The notes under the pieces are model-generated. The model ran no database searches. It saw only the letters and a program-made list of their open reading frames with translations, and was not told the DNA's origin. From positions 1-62,604 of the forward strand of contig JAZOOF010000041.1 in NCBI GenBank assembly GCA_045654885.1: a stretch of 62,604 bases of DNA, given 5' to 3'. The stretch comes from HGM04593 sp045654885 (GTDB lineage Bacteria; Bacteroidota; Bacteroidia; Bacteroidales; Bacteroidaceae). The position numbers and the translations under genes were made by a program. Shown in pieces: positions 43,067 through 52,066 of the stretch (the first letter of the stretch is position 1; the number at the start of each line of letters is the position of its first letter).

Positions 43067-43191
43067 ATGTTGCATGTGTTTGTTCTTACTTGCATCTATT
43101 TGCAAAATAAATAAAAAAATGGCACAAAACCAACTTGCCTTGTTGCTAATGGGGTGAAAAAGATTGTTAATGCGTTTTTTGTCCTGGTTAC

Positions 43192-43223
43192 TTTGCATTT
43201 CCACGCTCTTTGTACTATCTTCG
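43192..43223 (+). promoter_or_regulatory. Promoter of the rpe-comEC operon
   Basis: TTTG at 43192-43195, 20 bases, TATCTTCG at 43216-43223: a very good Bacteroides-type promoter, 46 bases before the rpe start codon. Confidence 0.7.
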
Positions 43224-43268
43224 CGTTGCGGTAGGGCGGCGCGTTGCCGTTCCTTTAAAATTGGTTTT

Positions 43269-43919
43269 ATGGCACAGATAGTTTCACCATCGTTGTTGTC
43301 GGCGAATTTCGGCAACCTGCAAGAGGATTTGAAGATGATTAACAGCAGCGCCTGCGAGTGGCTGCATATTGATATTATGGACGGTGTGTTCGTTCCAAAC
43401 CTCTCTTTCGGCCCTCCGGTGCTCAAATATGTTGCCGAGCTGTGCGAGAAACCGCTCGACGTGCACCTTATGGTGGTTGAACCAATGAACTATCTGCCTG
43501 CGGTAAAGGATTTGGGTGCAAAGATTATGAATGTCCACTACGAGGCCTGCGCCCACTTGCACCGTGCCGTTACGCAGATAAAGGATGCCGGCATGATGGC
43601 CGGTGTTACCCTTAACCCATCGACGCCTGTGCACCTGCTCAAGGACATTATCCATGAACTCGACCTGGTGCTGCTCATGAGCGTGAACCCCGGTTTCGGC
43701 GGTCAGAAGTTCATCCCTCACACAGTGAACAAGGTACGCGAGTTGCGTGAACTTATTGATTCTACCGGCTCAAAGGCTCTCATTGAGGTAGACGGTGGCG
43801 TGAACGTGGAGACCGGCAAGTTGCTTGCCGCTGCGGGCTCCGATGCTCTTGTTGCCGGTAACGCGGTGTTCAAGGATGCCGACCCGCATGCCGTTATCTC
43901 GGCGTTGCGCGCGCTTTAA
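43269..43919 (+). CDS. rpe: Ribulose-phosphate 3-epimerase
   Basis: Rpe interconverts ribulose-5-phosphate and xylulose-5-phosphate in the pentose phosphate pathway. From ATG 43269 the TIM-barrel protein has 216 residues. Motifs: 'VSPSLLSANFGNLQEDL', 'WLHIDIMDGVFVPNLSFGP' with metal-binding His33 and Asp35, 'LMSVNPGFGGQKF', and 'IEVDGGVN' near the C-terminus. It is 18 bases upstream of comEC and probably co-transcribed. Confidence 0.96.
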   Translation: MAQIVSPSLLSANFGNLQEDLKMINSSACEWLHIDIMDGVFVPNLSFGPPVLKYVAELCEKPLDVHLMVVEPMNYLPAVKDLGAKIMNVHYEACAHLHRAVTQIKDAGMMAGVTLNPSTPVHLLKDIIHELDLVLLMSVNPGFGGQKFIPHTVNKVRELRELIDSTGSKALIEVDGGVNVETGKLLAAAGSDALVAGNAVFKDADPHAVISALRAL

Positions 43920-43937
43920 TAAAATCTGCAGCATACA

Positions 43938-46052
43938 GTGGCCGGGAATCGACTGTTCGGTGGTAATCCTTTGCTGAAGCTGGCAATGCCAATGATGATT
44001 GGTATTGCCGTTGCATGGTATTTACGAATAAGCTATGCAACGATTCTCTCATTGGCATCCTTGTCGCTGTTTGTGTTGCTGTGCGGTTTTTCGCACAGGG
44101 CACCCAAATGGCTGTTCGGCGCAGGAGTATCTCTTTTTATGTTTGCGGCCGGTGCCTATGTTGAGCATAAGCAGCATGAGGCGATGCTCCCCCAATGGGA
44201 AAGCGGTACACGCATGTATGAGGCGCAACTGCTTGAGGTGCCTGTGCATAAAGGAACCTCCACAAAAGTGCTTGCCAAAGTTGTGGATATTGACTCGGCG
44301 CGTGCCGACGGTTCCCGCAAGGATGGCGATGTCTATCTCTATTTTCCACGTTCGGTAGAGGGCGATGCCCTTGAAGTAGGCGATATCTTGCGTTTTAAGG
44401 CCGAGGTGCGTCCGCCTGCAAATGCCGGCAATCCGGCCGAATTTGATATCGAGGACTTTTATTATATCAAAGGCATTACCGGCTCGGCCTATGTGTGGGG
44501 CGATGCATGGGAATATCTTGGCAGTGGCGAGAAGACGCTTGCCATGCGTGCGTTGTTCATGCGCGAAAGGGTGGTAGAGAGATACCGCAGGCTTGGTTTT
44601 GAGGGTGACGGGCTGTCATTGCTGTCGGCGCTGACGGTAGGCGAGAAACGCGACTTCCCGCAGGAGTTGAAGGAGAACTATACTGCAGCCGGGGCAAGCC
44701 ATATACTGGCACTCTCGGGTTTGCATCTTGGCATTATCTACATGCTGCTTACTTTATTGTTTCCTTATCGCGGACGTAACAGACTTCTTGTTCTGCTGCG
44801 CGAAACGGTTGTTGTCGCTGCACTTTGGGCATTCGCTTATGTGGCAGGCTTGCCTGCATCGGTCGTGCGCGCAGCCACTCTCTTCTCGCTCATGTCATTA
44901 GGGCGCTGTCTGCGTCAGGAACCCTCGTCTTTGAGTTCTTTGGCTTTTGCGGCAATTGCAATGCTCATCTTCTCGCCCCATCTGCTTTTTGACGTGAGTT
45001 TTCAGCTCTCGTTCTCGGCTGTCTTTGCCATACTGTTGCTTACACCACCTTTGCAAGAGGTATTGAACGTGGCTGAACACGGCAGGCTGTACCGTTATGT
45101 AGCCAATCTGCTTATTCTGACTCTCGCGGCACAGGTGGGAACGTTGCCGTTTGTGTGGTATCACTTCGGTATTCTGCCGCTCTATTCCCTGTTGACCAAC
45201 ATTCTTGTCGTTCCATTAGCATTTGTGTTGATGGTATTGGCCTTGTTGTTGCTTGTAACCTCGTTCTTTGCACCTTTGAGAATGTTGTTTGCTGCAGCCT
45301 TGCAATTTGTTACGTCTGTCATGAACGGGGGTGCTTCGTTCATTGCCTCCCTGCCGGGTGCGTCATTGTCATTGCCGTCCATTGGTGTGCCCGGTGCCGT
45401 TTGTGCGGCATTGTCGCTTGCCGCTCTGTCATATGCACTCATAAACCGCCGTTGGCTGCAGGTGCTGTTTGTGGCGGGTTGCTCGCTGGTGTTGCTTGTT
45501 GTCGGTTCTTTTCTTGGTGGCAAGGAGATGCAGCCCGATGGAGTGATTGTGTATAATAACAGCAAGAATCCGCTGCTGCATGTTGTGGCGCAGGGCGGCG
45601 ACAATTGGCTGCTGTCGACTGTCCCGCAGCTGGATGCCGAGTATGAATATACCTCTTCGCCATATATAAAGCGCGAGAAAATGCCCGAACCCCGGTGGGT
45701 AGATGGCAATTATGAATGCGAAACTTTTGCGTTCAGCAACGGTGTGCTTGAATATGATGGCCTTAAAATAAGGCTGCTTGCCGATGAACTGTGGCGCGAT
45801 AATATTTTTGCAGAACCGGTGGATGTGCTGGTTCTCTGCCGCGGTTTTCTTGGGCCTGTTGAGGAACTTTTAGAGGTATATCCTGCAAGTTGTATGCTGC
45901 TCGACGCGTCGCTATACAAGCGTAGCCGCGACAGAATCTTGCGCGAGTGTGCAGTGCTGGGTGTAGAGGCCGTGGATATCTCAAGGAACGGAGCCTTGAA
46001 GATTGTACCGCATGACGATAATTTTGAAATTATCCCTTTGCGCGGAAAATAA
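43938..46052 (+). CDS. comEC: ComEC/Rec2-type DNA uptake channel protein
   Basis: A 704-residue membrane protein, probably starting with GTG at 43938, related to the ComEC channel that brings transforming DNA through the inner membrane. It has an N-terminal OB-like region (about 55-165), a competence domain with about ten helices and the signature 'YTAAGASHILALSGLHLGII' near residue 245, and a C-terminal soluble part (about 530-704). Full-length ComEC ends in a metallo-beta-lactamase domain with HxHxDH; the C-terminal region here is short and lacks that motif, so this may be the reduced Bacteroidales form. Confidence 0.88.
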   Translation: MAGNRLFGGNPLLKLAMPMMIGIAVAWYLRISYATILSLASLSLFVLLCGFSHRAPKWLFGAGVSLFMFAAGAYVEHKQHEAMLPQWESGTRMYEAQLLEVPVHKGTSTKVLAKVVDIDSARADGSRKDGDVYLYFPRSVEGDALEVGDILRFKAEVRPPANAGNPAEFDIEDFYYIKGITGSAYVWGDAWEYLGSGEKTLAMRALFMRERVVERYRRLGFEGDGLSLLSALTVGEKRDFPQELKENYTAAGASHILALSGLHLGIIYMLLTLLFPYRGRNRLLVLLRETVVVAALWAFAYVAGLPASVVRAATLFSLMSLGRCLRQEPSSLSSLAFAAIAMLIFSPHLLFDVSFQLSFSAVFAILLLTPPLQEVLNVAEHGRLYRYVANLLILTLAAQVGTLPFVWYHFGILPLYSLLTNILVVPLAFVLMVLALLLLVTSFFAPLRMLFAAALQFVTSVMNGGASFIASLPGASLSLPSIGVPGAVCAALSLAALSYALINRRWLQVLFVAGCSLVLLVVGSFLGGKEMQPDGVIVYNNSKNPLLHVVAQGGDNWLLSTVPQLDAEYEYTSSPYIKREKMPEPRWVDGNYECETFAFSNGVLEYDGLKIRLLADELWRDNIFAEPVDVLVLCRGFLGPVEELLEVYPASCMLLDASLYKRSRDRILRECAVLGVEAVDISRNGALKIVPHDDNFEIIPLRGK

Positions 46053-46088
46053 ATGGTTCAAAAGGTGTGCTTTTTGCTTTCGATGTAA

Positions 46089-46096
46089 TATCTTCG
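46089..46096 (+). promoter_or_regulatory. Predicted -7 element before the DHH phosphoesterase gene
   Basis: TATCTTCG, 27 bases before the start codon at 46123. A TTTG at 46073 is only 12 bases upstream, so the -33 box is unclear. Confidence 0.45.
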
Positions 46097-46122
46097 TATC
46101 TTGAAAAAGAAAATACCGGAAT

Positions 46123-47154
46123 ATGCTTGAGAATTTGATATCACAACAGAATATTGATGCTATAAGGCAGGTTGTGGAAAGGGGGCGCAGGTTCGTGGTT
46201 CTTGCGCACAAGAACCCCGATGGTGATGCCGTGGGCTCTACTTTGGCGATGTGCAACTTTTTGCGCAGCATGGGTAAAGAGGCAGTGGTTGTCTTGCCCA
46301 ATGTGTTTCCGGCATTCCTTTCGTGGGTTCCGGGTGCCGACGCAGTTCTGTTCTACGATAAGGAAAAGGAGTGCTGTGACACTGCAATTGCTGAGGCCGA
46401 TGTCCTTTTTTGCCTCGATTTCAACGTGCTTTCACGCACTGGAGATGTCTGTACATCACTTTTGTCCTCATCGGCACAAAAGGTTCTTGTCGACCATCAC
46501 CCACAACCGTCCGATGAGTTCGATGTGCTTGTTTCGCACCCCGAGGCATGCTCTACATGCGAGCTTGTGTTCCGGGTGATAACTGCTTTGGGTGGTACGG
46601 CTGCATTGAGCTTTGAGATGGCGCAGTGCATTTATACCGGCATGATGACCGATACAGGCGCGTTTGCCTATGCTTCTACCCGCAAGGATGTCTATCTTAT
46701 TATAGCCGAACTCCTTGACAAGGGGATTGACAAGGATTGGATATACCGAAAGGTATTCTATACCTCGTCGGTGACAAGAATGCGCTTGTGGGGCTATGCC
46801 ATGTATGACAAATTAAAGGTCTATAACAAATACAATGCAGCGCTCATAACCCTTTCGCACGGCGAACTGATGCGTTTCTATGCTTCAAAAGGTGATACCG
46901 AGGGGCTTGTGAACCAGCCTCTGCAGGTGAAGGGCGTGCGTTTCTCATGCTTCCTGCGCGAGGAGTCTCCCGGCAAGATAAATGTGTCGTTGCGCAGTGT
47001 CGACGACTTCCCTTGCAACAGCGTGGCTGCCGAATTCTTCAATGGTGGCGGTCACAAGAACGCTTCGGGCGGCGAGGTCTACGGCACAATGGAGATGGCT
47101 GTTGAACGTTTCAAGCAGGCATTGCTGAGGTATAAGGGAGAATTGACAGAGTAA
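46123..47154 (+). CDS. nrnA: DHH-family bifunctional oligoribonuclease/PAP phosphatase
   Basis: A 343-residue cytoplasmic DHH/DHHA1 protein. Metal ligands are seen in 'LAHKNPDGDAVGS' (H29, D33, D35), 'DVLFCLDFN', and the DHH motif 'LVDHHPQP' near residue 123; the DHHA1 domain ends with 'GGGHKNASGGEV' near residue 308, which binds the substrate. NrnA-type enzymes degrade very short RNAs (nanoRNA) and in many species hydrolyse 3'-phosphoadenosine-5'-phosphate. It starts 70 bases after comEC and has its own -7 box. Confidence 0.92.
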   Translation: MLENLISQQNIDAIRQVVERGRRFVVLAHKNPDGDAVGSTLAMCNFLRSMGKEAVVVLPNVFPAFLSWVPGADAVLFYDKEKECCDTAIAEADVLFCLDFNVLSRTGDVCTSLLSSSAQKVLVDHHPQPSDEFDVLVSHPEACSTCELVFRVITALGGTAALSFEMAQCIYTGMMTDTGAFAYASTRKDVYLIIAELLDKGIDKDWIYRKVFYTSSVTRMRLWGYAMYDKLKVYNKYNAALITLSHGELMRFYASKGDTEGLVNQPLQVKGVRFSCFLREESPGKINVSLRSVDDFPCNSVAAEFFNGGGHKNASGGEVYGTMEMAVERFKQALLRYKGELTE

Positions 47155-47198
47155 TTGTAAGGTTGTGTATTCAACATCCTGAATTTAAATTGAATCAT

Positions 47199-47519
47199 AT
47201 GAAAGAGATATTTATGGCAGCTTTGGCTGCACTCCTGTTTTCGTGCGGCGGCAACAATGCTTGCGACAGCACTATTGCGGTTTATGAGAATGCCGCCGAA
47301 AAGGTGCTCATGGCAAACAGTAAGGAGGAACTACGCACGTTGGAGCGCGAACTGAATGCCGATTGCTCCAGAGTATTGAGAATGTATGCAAAGGAACTTG
47401 CCGAACTTGAGAGCAAGGCAACCGACGGTAACAGGAGAGCTGCAGCAAAACTCGAAAAACTCAATGAAGCAAAACGTCTTTACAGGACAAACAAGGCCGA
47501 GAAAAGGAAATCTTTTTAA
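47199..47519 (+). CDS. Small lipoprotein, 106 aa
   Basis: From ATG 47199 the signal is 'MKEIFMAALAALLFSCGG', with the lipobox Cys at residue 16. The mature part is a charged helix-forming stretch (KEELRTLERELNADCSRVLR, then 'ELAELESKATDGNRRAAAKL'), probably a coiled coil. It is 44 bases downstream of nrnA. I do not recognise a family; it looks like one of the many small helical lipoproteins of this order. Confidence 0.75.
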   Translation: MKEIFMAALAALLFSCGGNNACDSTIAVYENAAEKVLMANSKEELRTLERELNADCSRVLRMYAKELAELESKATDGNRRAAAKLEKLNEAKRLYRTNKAEKRKSF

Positions 47520-47641
47520 AGTAAATAATAATTTCATCTGTCAGTATCTTGTTAAAGGTGTTTACCTCGCAAAAAGCGCTCCCGTGCGCGATTTTATGAT
47601 TATTTCATAATAATGTTCTGCTTTTTTTGCTTTAGTTTTTG

Positions 47642-47649
47642 TATCTTCG
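47642..47649 (+). promoter_or_regulatory. Predicted -7 element before the DUF4827 gene
   Basis: TATCTTCG, 55 bases before the ATG at 47704. The best TTTG (47626-47629) is only 12 bases upstream, so the -33 box is unclear. Confidence 0.45.
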
Positions 47650-47703
47650 CAAAAAGTTGTATTTTTGAAAGTTGAACAAAGTATAGAGGTTTTGAATATC
47701 AGT

Positions 47704-48348
47704 ATGTTGAAAGACAAATTTTGCAAGTTTTCACTCTTTTTGCTCTTGGCGCTGTTTTTTGCGTCGTGCGACGACACCGTTACCTATTCCGAGATGAAGG
47801 AGAAGGAACGCGATGCCGTGAATGCCTACATAAAGGAGAGTGGTATAAACATAATATCGTTCGAGCAGTTTGTTGCAAACGATTCGACAACCGATGTCAG
47901 TAAGAATGAATATGTGCTGGTAGATGATATATATGTGCAGATTGTAAATAACCCGAAGAAAAAGGATGCAACTGCATACTCTATCAAGGATGGCGATAAC
48001 GTGGACCTGCTGGTGCGCTATTATGAGTATAACATCCAGGAGGATGATACTATATCAGCCAATGTCTATGCGGCCGACCCTGATGAGATGCGTGTTACCA
48101 ATACCAGCGGTTCGTTTCAGGCCACTTTTACATCGGGTGTCATGAAAACGGTATATGGCGGTTCGGTGCCTACGGGCTGGCTTGTGCCTTTGCGCTTCCT
48201 TACCTTTACGCGCAAGCAGAGCAACCTTGCCAAGGTGAACATAATTGTGCCCCACACCAAAGGCACCTCCAATGCGGCAACGTATGTTTACCCTTGCCTT
48301 TACCAGATATCTTACCAGCCGAGCGTCTCGGTAATTATTCCTGATTAA
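47704..48348 (+). CDS. DUF4827 family lipoprotein
   Basis: A 214-residue lipoprotein; ATG 47704 gives signal 'MLKDKFCKFSLFLLLALFFASC' and Cys 22. The mature part has 'TYSEMKEKERDAVNAYIKES' at its start and 'VPTGWLVPLRFLTFTR' later, with 'PHTKGTSNAATYVYPCLYQISY' at the end; this pattern resembles FKBP-like DUF4827 proteins, next to glmM in several Bacteroidales. It is 22 bases upstream of glmM and likely co-transcribed. Role unknown. Confidence 0.8.
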   Translation: MLKDKFCKFSLFLLLALFFASCDDTVTYSEMKEKERDAVNAYIKESGINIISFEQFVANDSTTDVSKNEYVLVDDIYVQIVNNPKKKDATAYSIKDGDNVDLLVRYYEYNIQEDDTISANVYAADPDEMRVTNTSGSFQATFTSGVMKTVYGGSVPTGWLVPLRFLTFTRKQSNLAKVNIIVPHTKGTSNAATYVYPCLYQISYQPSVSVIIPD

Positions 48349-48370
48349 CTTTTAAATAACTATAAAAGAA

Positions 48371-49759
48371 ATGACACTTATTAAATCTATTTCGGGTATC
48401 AGAGGTACCATCGGCGGCAGAGCCGATGAAGGTTTGACTCCTCTTGATGTTGTGAAGTTGACATCGGCGTACGCAGCGCTGATACGTAAGACAACCACAA
48501 AGACAAGCAACAAGATTGTTGTAGGTCGCGATGCCCGTCTCTCGGGCGAGATGGTAAACAAGATTGTCTGCGGTACTCTCATGGGTATGGGTTTCGATGT
48601 AGTTGACATAGGTCTGGCTTCTACTCCAACAACTGAAGTTGCCGTTACAATGGAGGATGCTTGTGGTGGTATCATCCTTACTGCAAGCCACAACCCACGC
48701 CAGTGGAATGCACTCAAGCTTCTTAATGAGAAGGGCGAGTTCTTGAACGCTGCCGAGGGGCAGGAGGTGTTGCGCATTGCTGCTGCCGAGGAGTTCGATT
48801 ATGCCGATGTAGAGACATTGGGCAAGTACCGTCTCGACGAGTCATACGACGACAAGCACATTGAGGCAGTTCTCGCTTTGCCTCTTGTTGATGTCGAGGC
48901 TATCAAGGCTGCAGGTTTCAAGGTTGCTATTGACTGCGTTAACTCAGTGGGTGGCGTAATCCTTCCAAAGCTCTTCGACAAGCTGGGCATTACAAAGGTC
49001 GACAAGCTCTACTGCGAGCCTACTGGTGACTTCCAGCACAACCCCGAGCCACTTGCAAAGAATCTTGGCGATATCATGGGCCTGATGGCAAAGGGTGGCA
49101 ACGATGTTGCTTTTGTTGTTGACCCCGATGTTGACCGTTTGGCTATCATTTGCGAGAACGGCGAGATGTATGGCGAGGAGTATACACTCGTTACTGTTGC
49201 CGACTACGTTCTCAAACACACTCCGGGCAATACCGTTTCAAACCTCAGCTCAACACGTGCTCTGCGCGACGTTACAAATGCTCACGGTTGCACATACACC
49301 GCTTCTGCAGTAGGTGAGGTTAACGTGGTTACCAAGATGCGCGAGACAAACGCCATCATCGGCGGTGAGGGTAACGGCGGTGTAATCTATCCTGCATGCC
49401 ACGCCGGCCGTGATGCTTTGGTAGGTATCTGCTTGTTCTTGAGCCACCTTGCTCACGAGAAGAAGACCGTCAGCGAGCTCCGCGCGACATATCCTGCATA
49501 CTTCATGGGCAAGAACCGTATCGATTTGAAGCCAGGTTGTGATGTTGACGCTATCCTTGAGAAGATTAAGGCTACATACGCAGGCAAGGCCGAGATTAAT
49601 ACTGTAGATGGTGTAAAACTCGACTTCCCCGAGACATGGGTTCACTTGCGCAAGAGCAACACCGAGCCAATCATCCGCATCTATTCCGAGGGTCCCACAC
49701 AGGAGGCTGCCGATGCAATCGGTGAGGAGATTCTCGCACTTGCAAACAGCTTGATGTAA
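48371..49759 (+). CDS. glmM: Phosphoglucosamine mutase
   Basis: A 462-residue alpha-D-phosphohexomutase. The phospho-serine is S106 in 'IILTASHNPRQWN', the metal loop is 'VVDPDVDRLAI', the sugar-binding loop 'GGEGNGGVIYP' and the C-terminal phosphate-binding loop 'KSNTEPIIRIYSEG'. GlmM makes glucosamine-1-phosphate for UDP-GlcNAc, needed for peptidoglycan and lipid A. The sequence context 'ASHNPRQWN' and overall length match the Bacteroidales GlmM; a phosphomannomutase activity cannot be excluded. Codon usage is strongly biased, pointing to high expression. A good terminator follows. Confidence 0.9.
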   Translation: MTLIKSISGIRGTIGGRADEGLTPLDVVKLTSAYAALIRKTTTKTSNKIVVGRDARLSGEMVNKIVCGTLMGMGFDVVDIGLASTPTTEVAVTMEDACGGIILTASHNPRQWNALKLLNEKGEFLNAAEGQEVLRIAAAEEFDYADVETLGKYRLDESYDDKHIEAVLALPLVDVEAIKAAGFKVAIDCVNSVGGVILPKLFDKLGITKVDKLYCEPTGDFQHNPEPLAKNLGDIMGLMAKGGNDVAFVVDPDVDRLAIICENGEMYGEEYTLVTVADYVLKHTPGNTVSNLSSTRALRDVTNAHGCTYTASAVGEVNVVTKMRETNAIIGGEGNGGVIYPACHAGRDALVGICLFLSHLAHEKKTVSELRATYPAYFMGKNRIDLKPGCDVDAILEKIKATYAGKAEINTVDGVKLDFPETWVHLRKSNTEPIIRIYSEGPTQEAADAIGEEILALANSLM

Positions 49760-49780
49760 TTGAAGCTATAAATTAGAATG

Positions 49781-49813
49781 TCGGAGTGTCCGTTTGGACA
49801 CTCCGATTTTTTT
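49781..49813 (+). terminator. Intrinsic terminator of glmM
   Basis: Perfect 11-base stem (49781-49791 and 49796-49806), 4-base loop, then seven T residues (49807-49813). Confidence 0.92.
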
Positions 49814-49857
49814 GTGTGTATTATTTTTCTATTCTCCAGAAAATAATCAAAAAAATA

Positions 49858-49889
49858 TTTGGTTTATAATATAAACTACTTTACATTTG
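49858..49889 (+). promoter_or_regulatory. Promoter of the membrane protein/regulator pair
   Basis: TTTG at 49858-49861, 20 bases, TACATTTG at 49882-49889: an almost ideal Bacteroides promoter, 48 bases before the start codon at 49938. Confidence 0.7.
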
Positions 49890-49937
49890 TTGCGGATATC
49901 CATTTCTACTTGATGTGTTACAAATAAAATTATTATT

Positions 49938-50561
49938 ATGGAAGAAAGAAAAATGAATGAGGCCGAGAGTCTTGAACTTATTACCTCAATGATAAATGAC
50001 TCACGTGCGCGAATGGGACGGGATTTTGGAACGCCTTTTCTTGTCTGGGGGTACACGACTGTGCTTGTTTCTATTATACAGGCTTTGATAGTGGCTTTTG
50101 TTGATGACTTTATGCCATACCTGTGGTTATGGGGTGCGATACCTTTGATAGGATGGCCGCTTATGCTTTGCCTGAACAGGCAGGAGAGAGGTGCGGTAAA
50201 CTACATAGACCGTTGTGTGGGTGCTGTGTGGACAGGTATTGGTATTGCATCTGTGTTTATCCCTTTCTATTGCGGGTTCGGTATAAGTGTCTTTTCCACA
50301 GTCGTTGTGCTCATGGGAGTGGGTACATACGTGACAGCTGTTGTCATTAAGGATAAGGTTGTAAAAAGGATTGGAGTGGTTGCGATAATCTCGCCGGTGG
50401 CATTCGCCATTGCTGAGTTTGCTTATGTACGTTCCCATACAGTCCAAGATGTCGCTTATTATGGTGGGCTTTATTTGACAGAATGTATTATCTTTGCAGT
50501 GATAATATTCATGTTGCTTGTTGTTCCGGGTCATATCCTTAACCGTAAGAAAAATGTTTAA
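49938..50561 (+). CDS. Hypothetical membrane protein, 207 aa
   Basis: An N-terminal soluble segment (1-32, 'EAESLELITSMINDSRARMG') is followed by six hydrophobic helices at about 36-55, 60-77, 95-112, 114-133, 140-160 and 172-194. I do not recognise the family by name; the 'ESLELITSMI..SR......G..FLVWGY' start is common in Bacteroidota proteins encoded next to a small winged-helix regulator. Here that gene follows, overlapping by 8 bases. The pair is probably co-regulated, with the regulator sensing or controlling this membrane protein. Confidence 0.75.
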   Translation: MEERKMNEAESLELITSMINDSRARMGRDFGTPFLVWGYTTVLVSIIQALIVAFVDDFMPYLWLWGAIPLIGWPLMLCLNRQERGAVNYIDRCVGAVWTGIGIASVFIPFYCGFGISVFSTVVVLMGVGTYVTAVVIKDKVVKRIGVVAIISPVAFAIAEFAYVRSHTVQDVAYYGGLYLTECIIFAVIIFMLLVVPGHILNRKKNV

Positions 50562-50844
50562 AGAACTTAATCCGTTGTTACATTCCGAACTTCGTCTTGC
50601 AGTTGTCTCTTTGTTGATGACTGTAGAGAGTGCCGATTTTGTGTACATCAAGGAGCGGACAAATGCAACGGCAGGCAACCTGAGCGTACAACTGGATAAA
50701 TTGCAAAAAGCAGGGTATATAACGGTGGAAAAGGGATTTAAAGGAAAAATGCCCCGTACGACTTGTTCAATAACCCCCGAAGGGATATCGGCCTTTGAGG
50801 AGTATGTGATGGCCTTGAAGAGCTATTTGGGAGATAGAATCTGA
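50554..50844 (+). CDS. Winged-helix transcriptional regulator
   Basis: A 96-residue protein starting at ATG 50554 inside the end of the membrane protein gene. It is a winged-helix protein of the HTH_34/MarR-like type: 'LLHSELRLAVVSLLMTVESA', the recognition helix 'ATAGNLSVQLDKLQKAGYITV', and a wing 'GKMPRTTCSITPEGISAFEE'. Such proteins usually repress their own operon. Its stop codon lies inside a perfect 50-base palindrome. Confidence 0.88.
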   Translation: MFKELNPLLHSELRLAVVSLLMTVESADFVYIKERTNATAGNLSVQLDKLQKAGYITVEKGFKGKMPRTTCSITPEGISAFEEYVMALKSYLGDRI

Positions 50845-50890
50845 TAACAATAACCGCGGCAGGCATGCCTGCCGCGGTTATTGTTATCAG
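50841..50890. terminator. Perfect 50-base palindrome between convergent genes
   Basis: Bases 50841-50865 are the exact reverse complement of 50866-50890, with no spacer. As RNA it would form a 23-25 base-pair stem on either strand, with a GC-rich top (CCGCGGCAGGC). It begins in the last codon of the winged-helix gene and ends 14 bases before the hemW stop, so it can end both transcripts. Tails are only modestly T-rich. Confidence 0.8.
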
Positions 50891-50903
50891 ATGTTTTGTT
50901 ATA

Positions 50904-52031
50904 TTATATAAATATCAGTTCTCTTATCACTGCATCGCTGATGAATATACCTTTTTCTGTTAATGACAGCGAACCGTTCTCTTTTTTCAGGTTGCCAAGT
51001 GCAATCTCTTTTTCTGCACTACGCAGCAAGTAGTTATATAGCTTTTCGCTGAATCTCTCTTTCATCCATGCAAGCGGCAAACCTTTTGATGTGCGCAGGC
51101 GGGTGAGGATGGTGTCGTTGTAGCGCTCCTCTTCGGTTAGTTCTTCTATCTCAAAATTGGGATTGTTGCTCTCTATTCCTTTTATATATTCCTGTATGTC
51201 GGCAACATTCCATTGGCGTGATGTTCCGTTATAGGAGTGGGCTGCTGCTCCAATACCAATGTACGGTGTGTCATTCCAGTAGCTGCTGTTGTGGCGGCTT
51301 TCGCGTCCCGGCAGTGCAAAGTTCGATATTTCGTAGTGGCGGTAGCCTGCCTCTTTGAGCTTTGTGATAAGCATTTGGAACTGCTCTACATTCTCCTCTT
51401 CACTCAATTCGGTAAAATCACCACGTTCCAGTGCGCTGTGCAGGGGTGTTCCCTCCTCGTATGTCAGGTTGTAGGCCGACAGGTGGTCGGGGCGCAGCGC
51501 TATGGCGCTCTCAAGGTCGTGCTCCCAATCGCTCAAGGTTGAACCGGGCAAGGCGAAAATCAGGTCTATGCTTATATTGTCATATTCTGCTTCACGGGCA
51601 TTTTTTACAGCCTGGCGAGCCTTGTCGGCATTGTGACGACGGCCAAGACGCTTCAGTTGTGTGTCGTTGAAACTCTGCACTCCCATGCTTATGCGGTTGA
51701 AAGGCAATCTGCGCAGTTGCGTAAGAAATTCGGGGGTGAGGTCGTCGGGGTTACACTCTATTGTCACCTCGGCTGTGGGCGAAACGCTGTGCACGTCATA
51801 TATCGTGTTGCATATTTTCTGTAGCTGTTCCAATGTCAGTGTCGACGGAGTTCCACCACCGAAATAGATGGTTTCAATGGGCGCGTTGGTGGCATACTCC
51901 TTGCGCATGGCAATCTCCTTGCATAGTGCATCGACATACCTTTCCCTTATATTATATAAGGTAGTGGAGTAGAATGCGCAGTAGTTGCAGCGCTGCTTGC
52001 AGAATGGGATATGTATATAAATGCCGGCCAT
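50904..52031 (-). CDS. hemW: Radical SAM heme chaperone HemW
   Basis: A 375-residue radical-SAM protein, formerly annotated as oxygen-independent coproporphyrinogen oxidase-like. The cluster motif C-x3-C-x2-C is at C11, C15 and C18 ('CKQRCNYCAF'). 'YFGGGTPSTL', 'ECNPDDLTPEFL', 'NRISMGVQSFND' and 'IDLIFALPGST' are family motifs. HemW has CNYC-type spacing and lacks the extra residues of true HemN, and hands heme to target proteins. It stands alone on the minus strand, converging on the winged-helix gene. Confidence 0.9.
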   Translation of the reverse strand: MAGIYIHIPFCKQRCNYCAFYSTTLYNIRERYVDALCKEIAMRKEYATNAPIETIYFGGGTPSTLTLEQLQKICNTIYDVHSVSPTAEVTIECNPDDLTPEFLTQLRRLPFNRISMGVQSFNDTQLKRLGRRHNADKARQAVKNAREAEYDNISIDLIFALPGSTLSDWEHDLESAIALRPDHLSAYNLTYEEGTPLHSALERGDFTELSEEENVEQFQMLITKLKEAGYRHYEISNFALPGRESRHNSSYWNDTPYIGIGAAAHSYNGTSRQWNVADIQEYIKGIESNNPNFEIEELTEEERYNDTILTRLRTSKGLPLAWMKERFSEKLYNYLLRSAEKEIALGNLKKENGSLSLTEKGIFISDAVIRELIFI

Positions 52032-52058
52032 TTGTTGCTTTCTGTTAAAAATTTACTG

Positions 52059-52066
52059 CGAAGTTA
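52059..52066 (-). promoter_or_regulatory. Predicted -7 element of hemW
   Basis: On the minus strand this reads TAACTTCG, a variant of TAnnTTTG, 28 bases before the hemW ATG. No -33 box seen. Confidence 0.35.
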
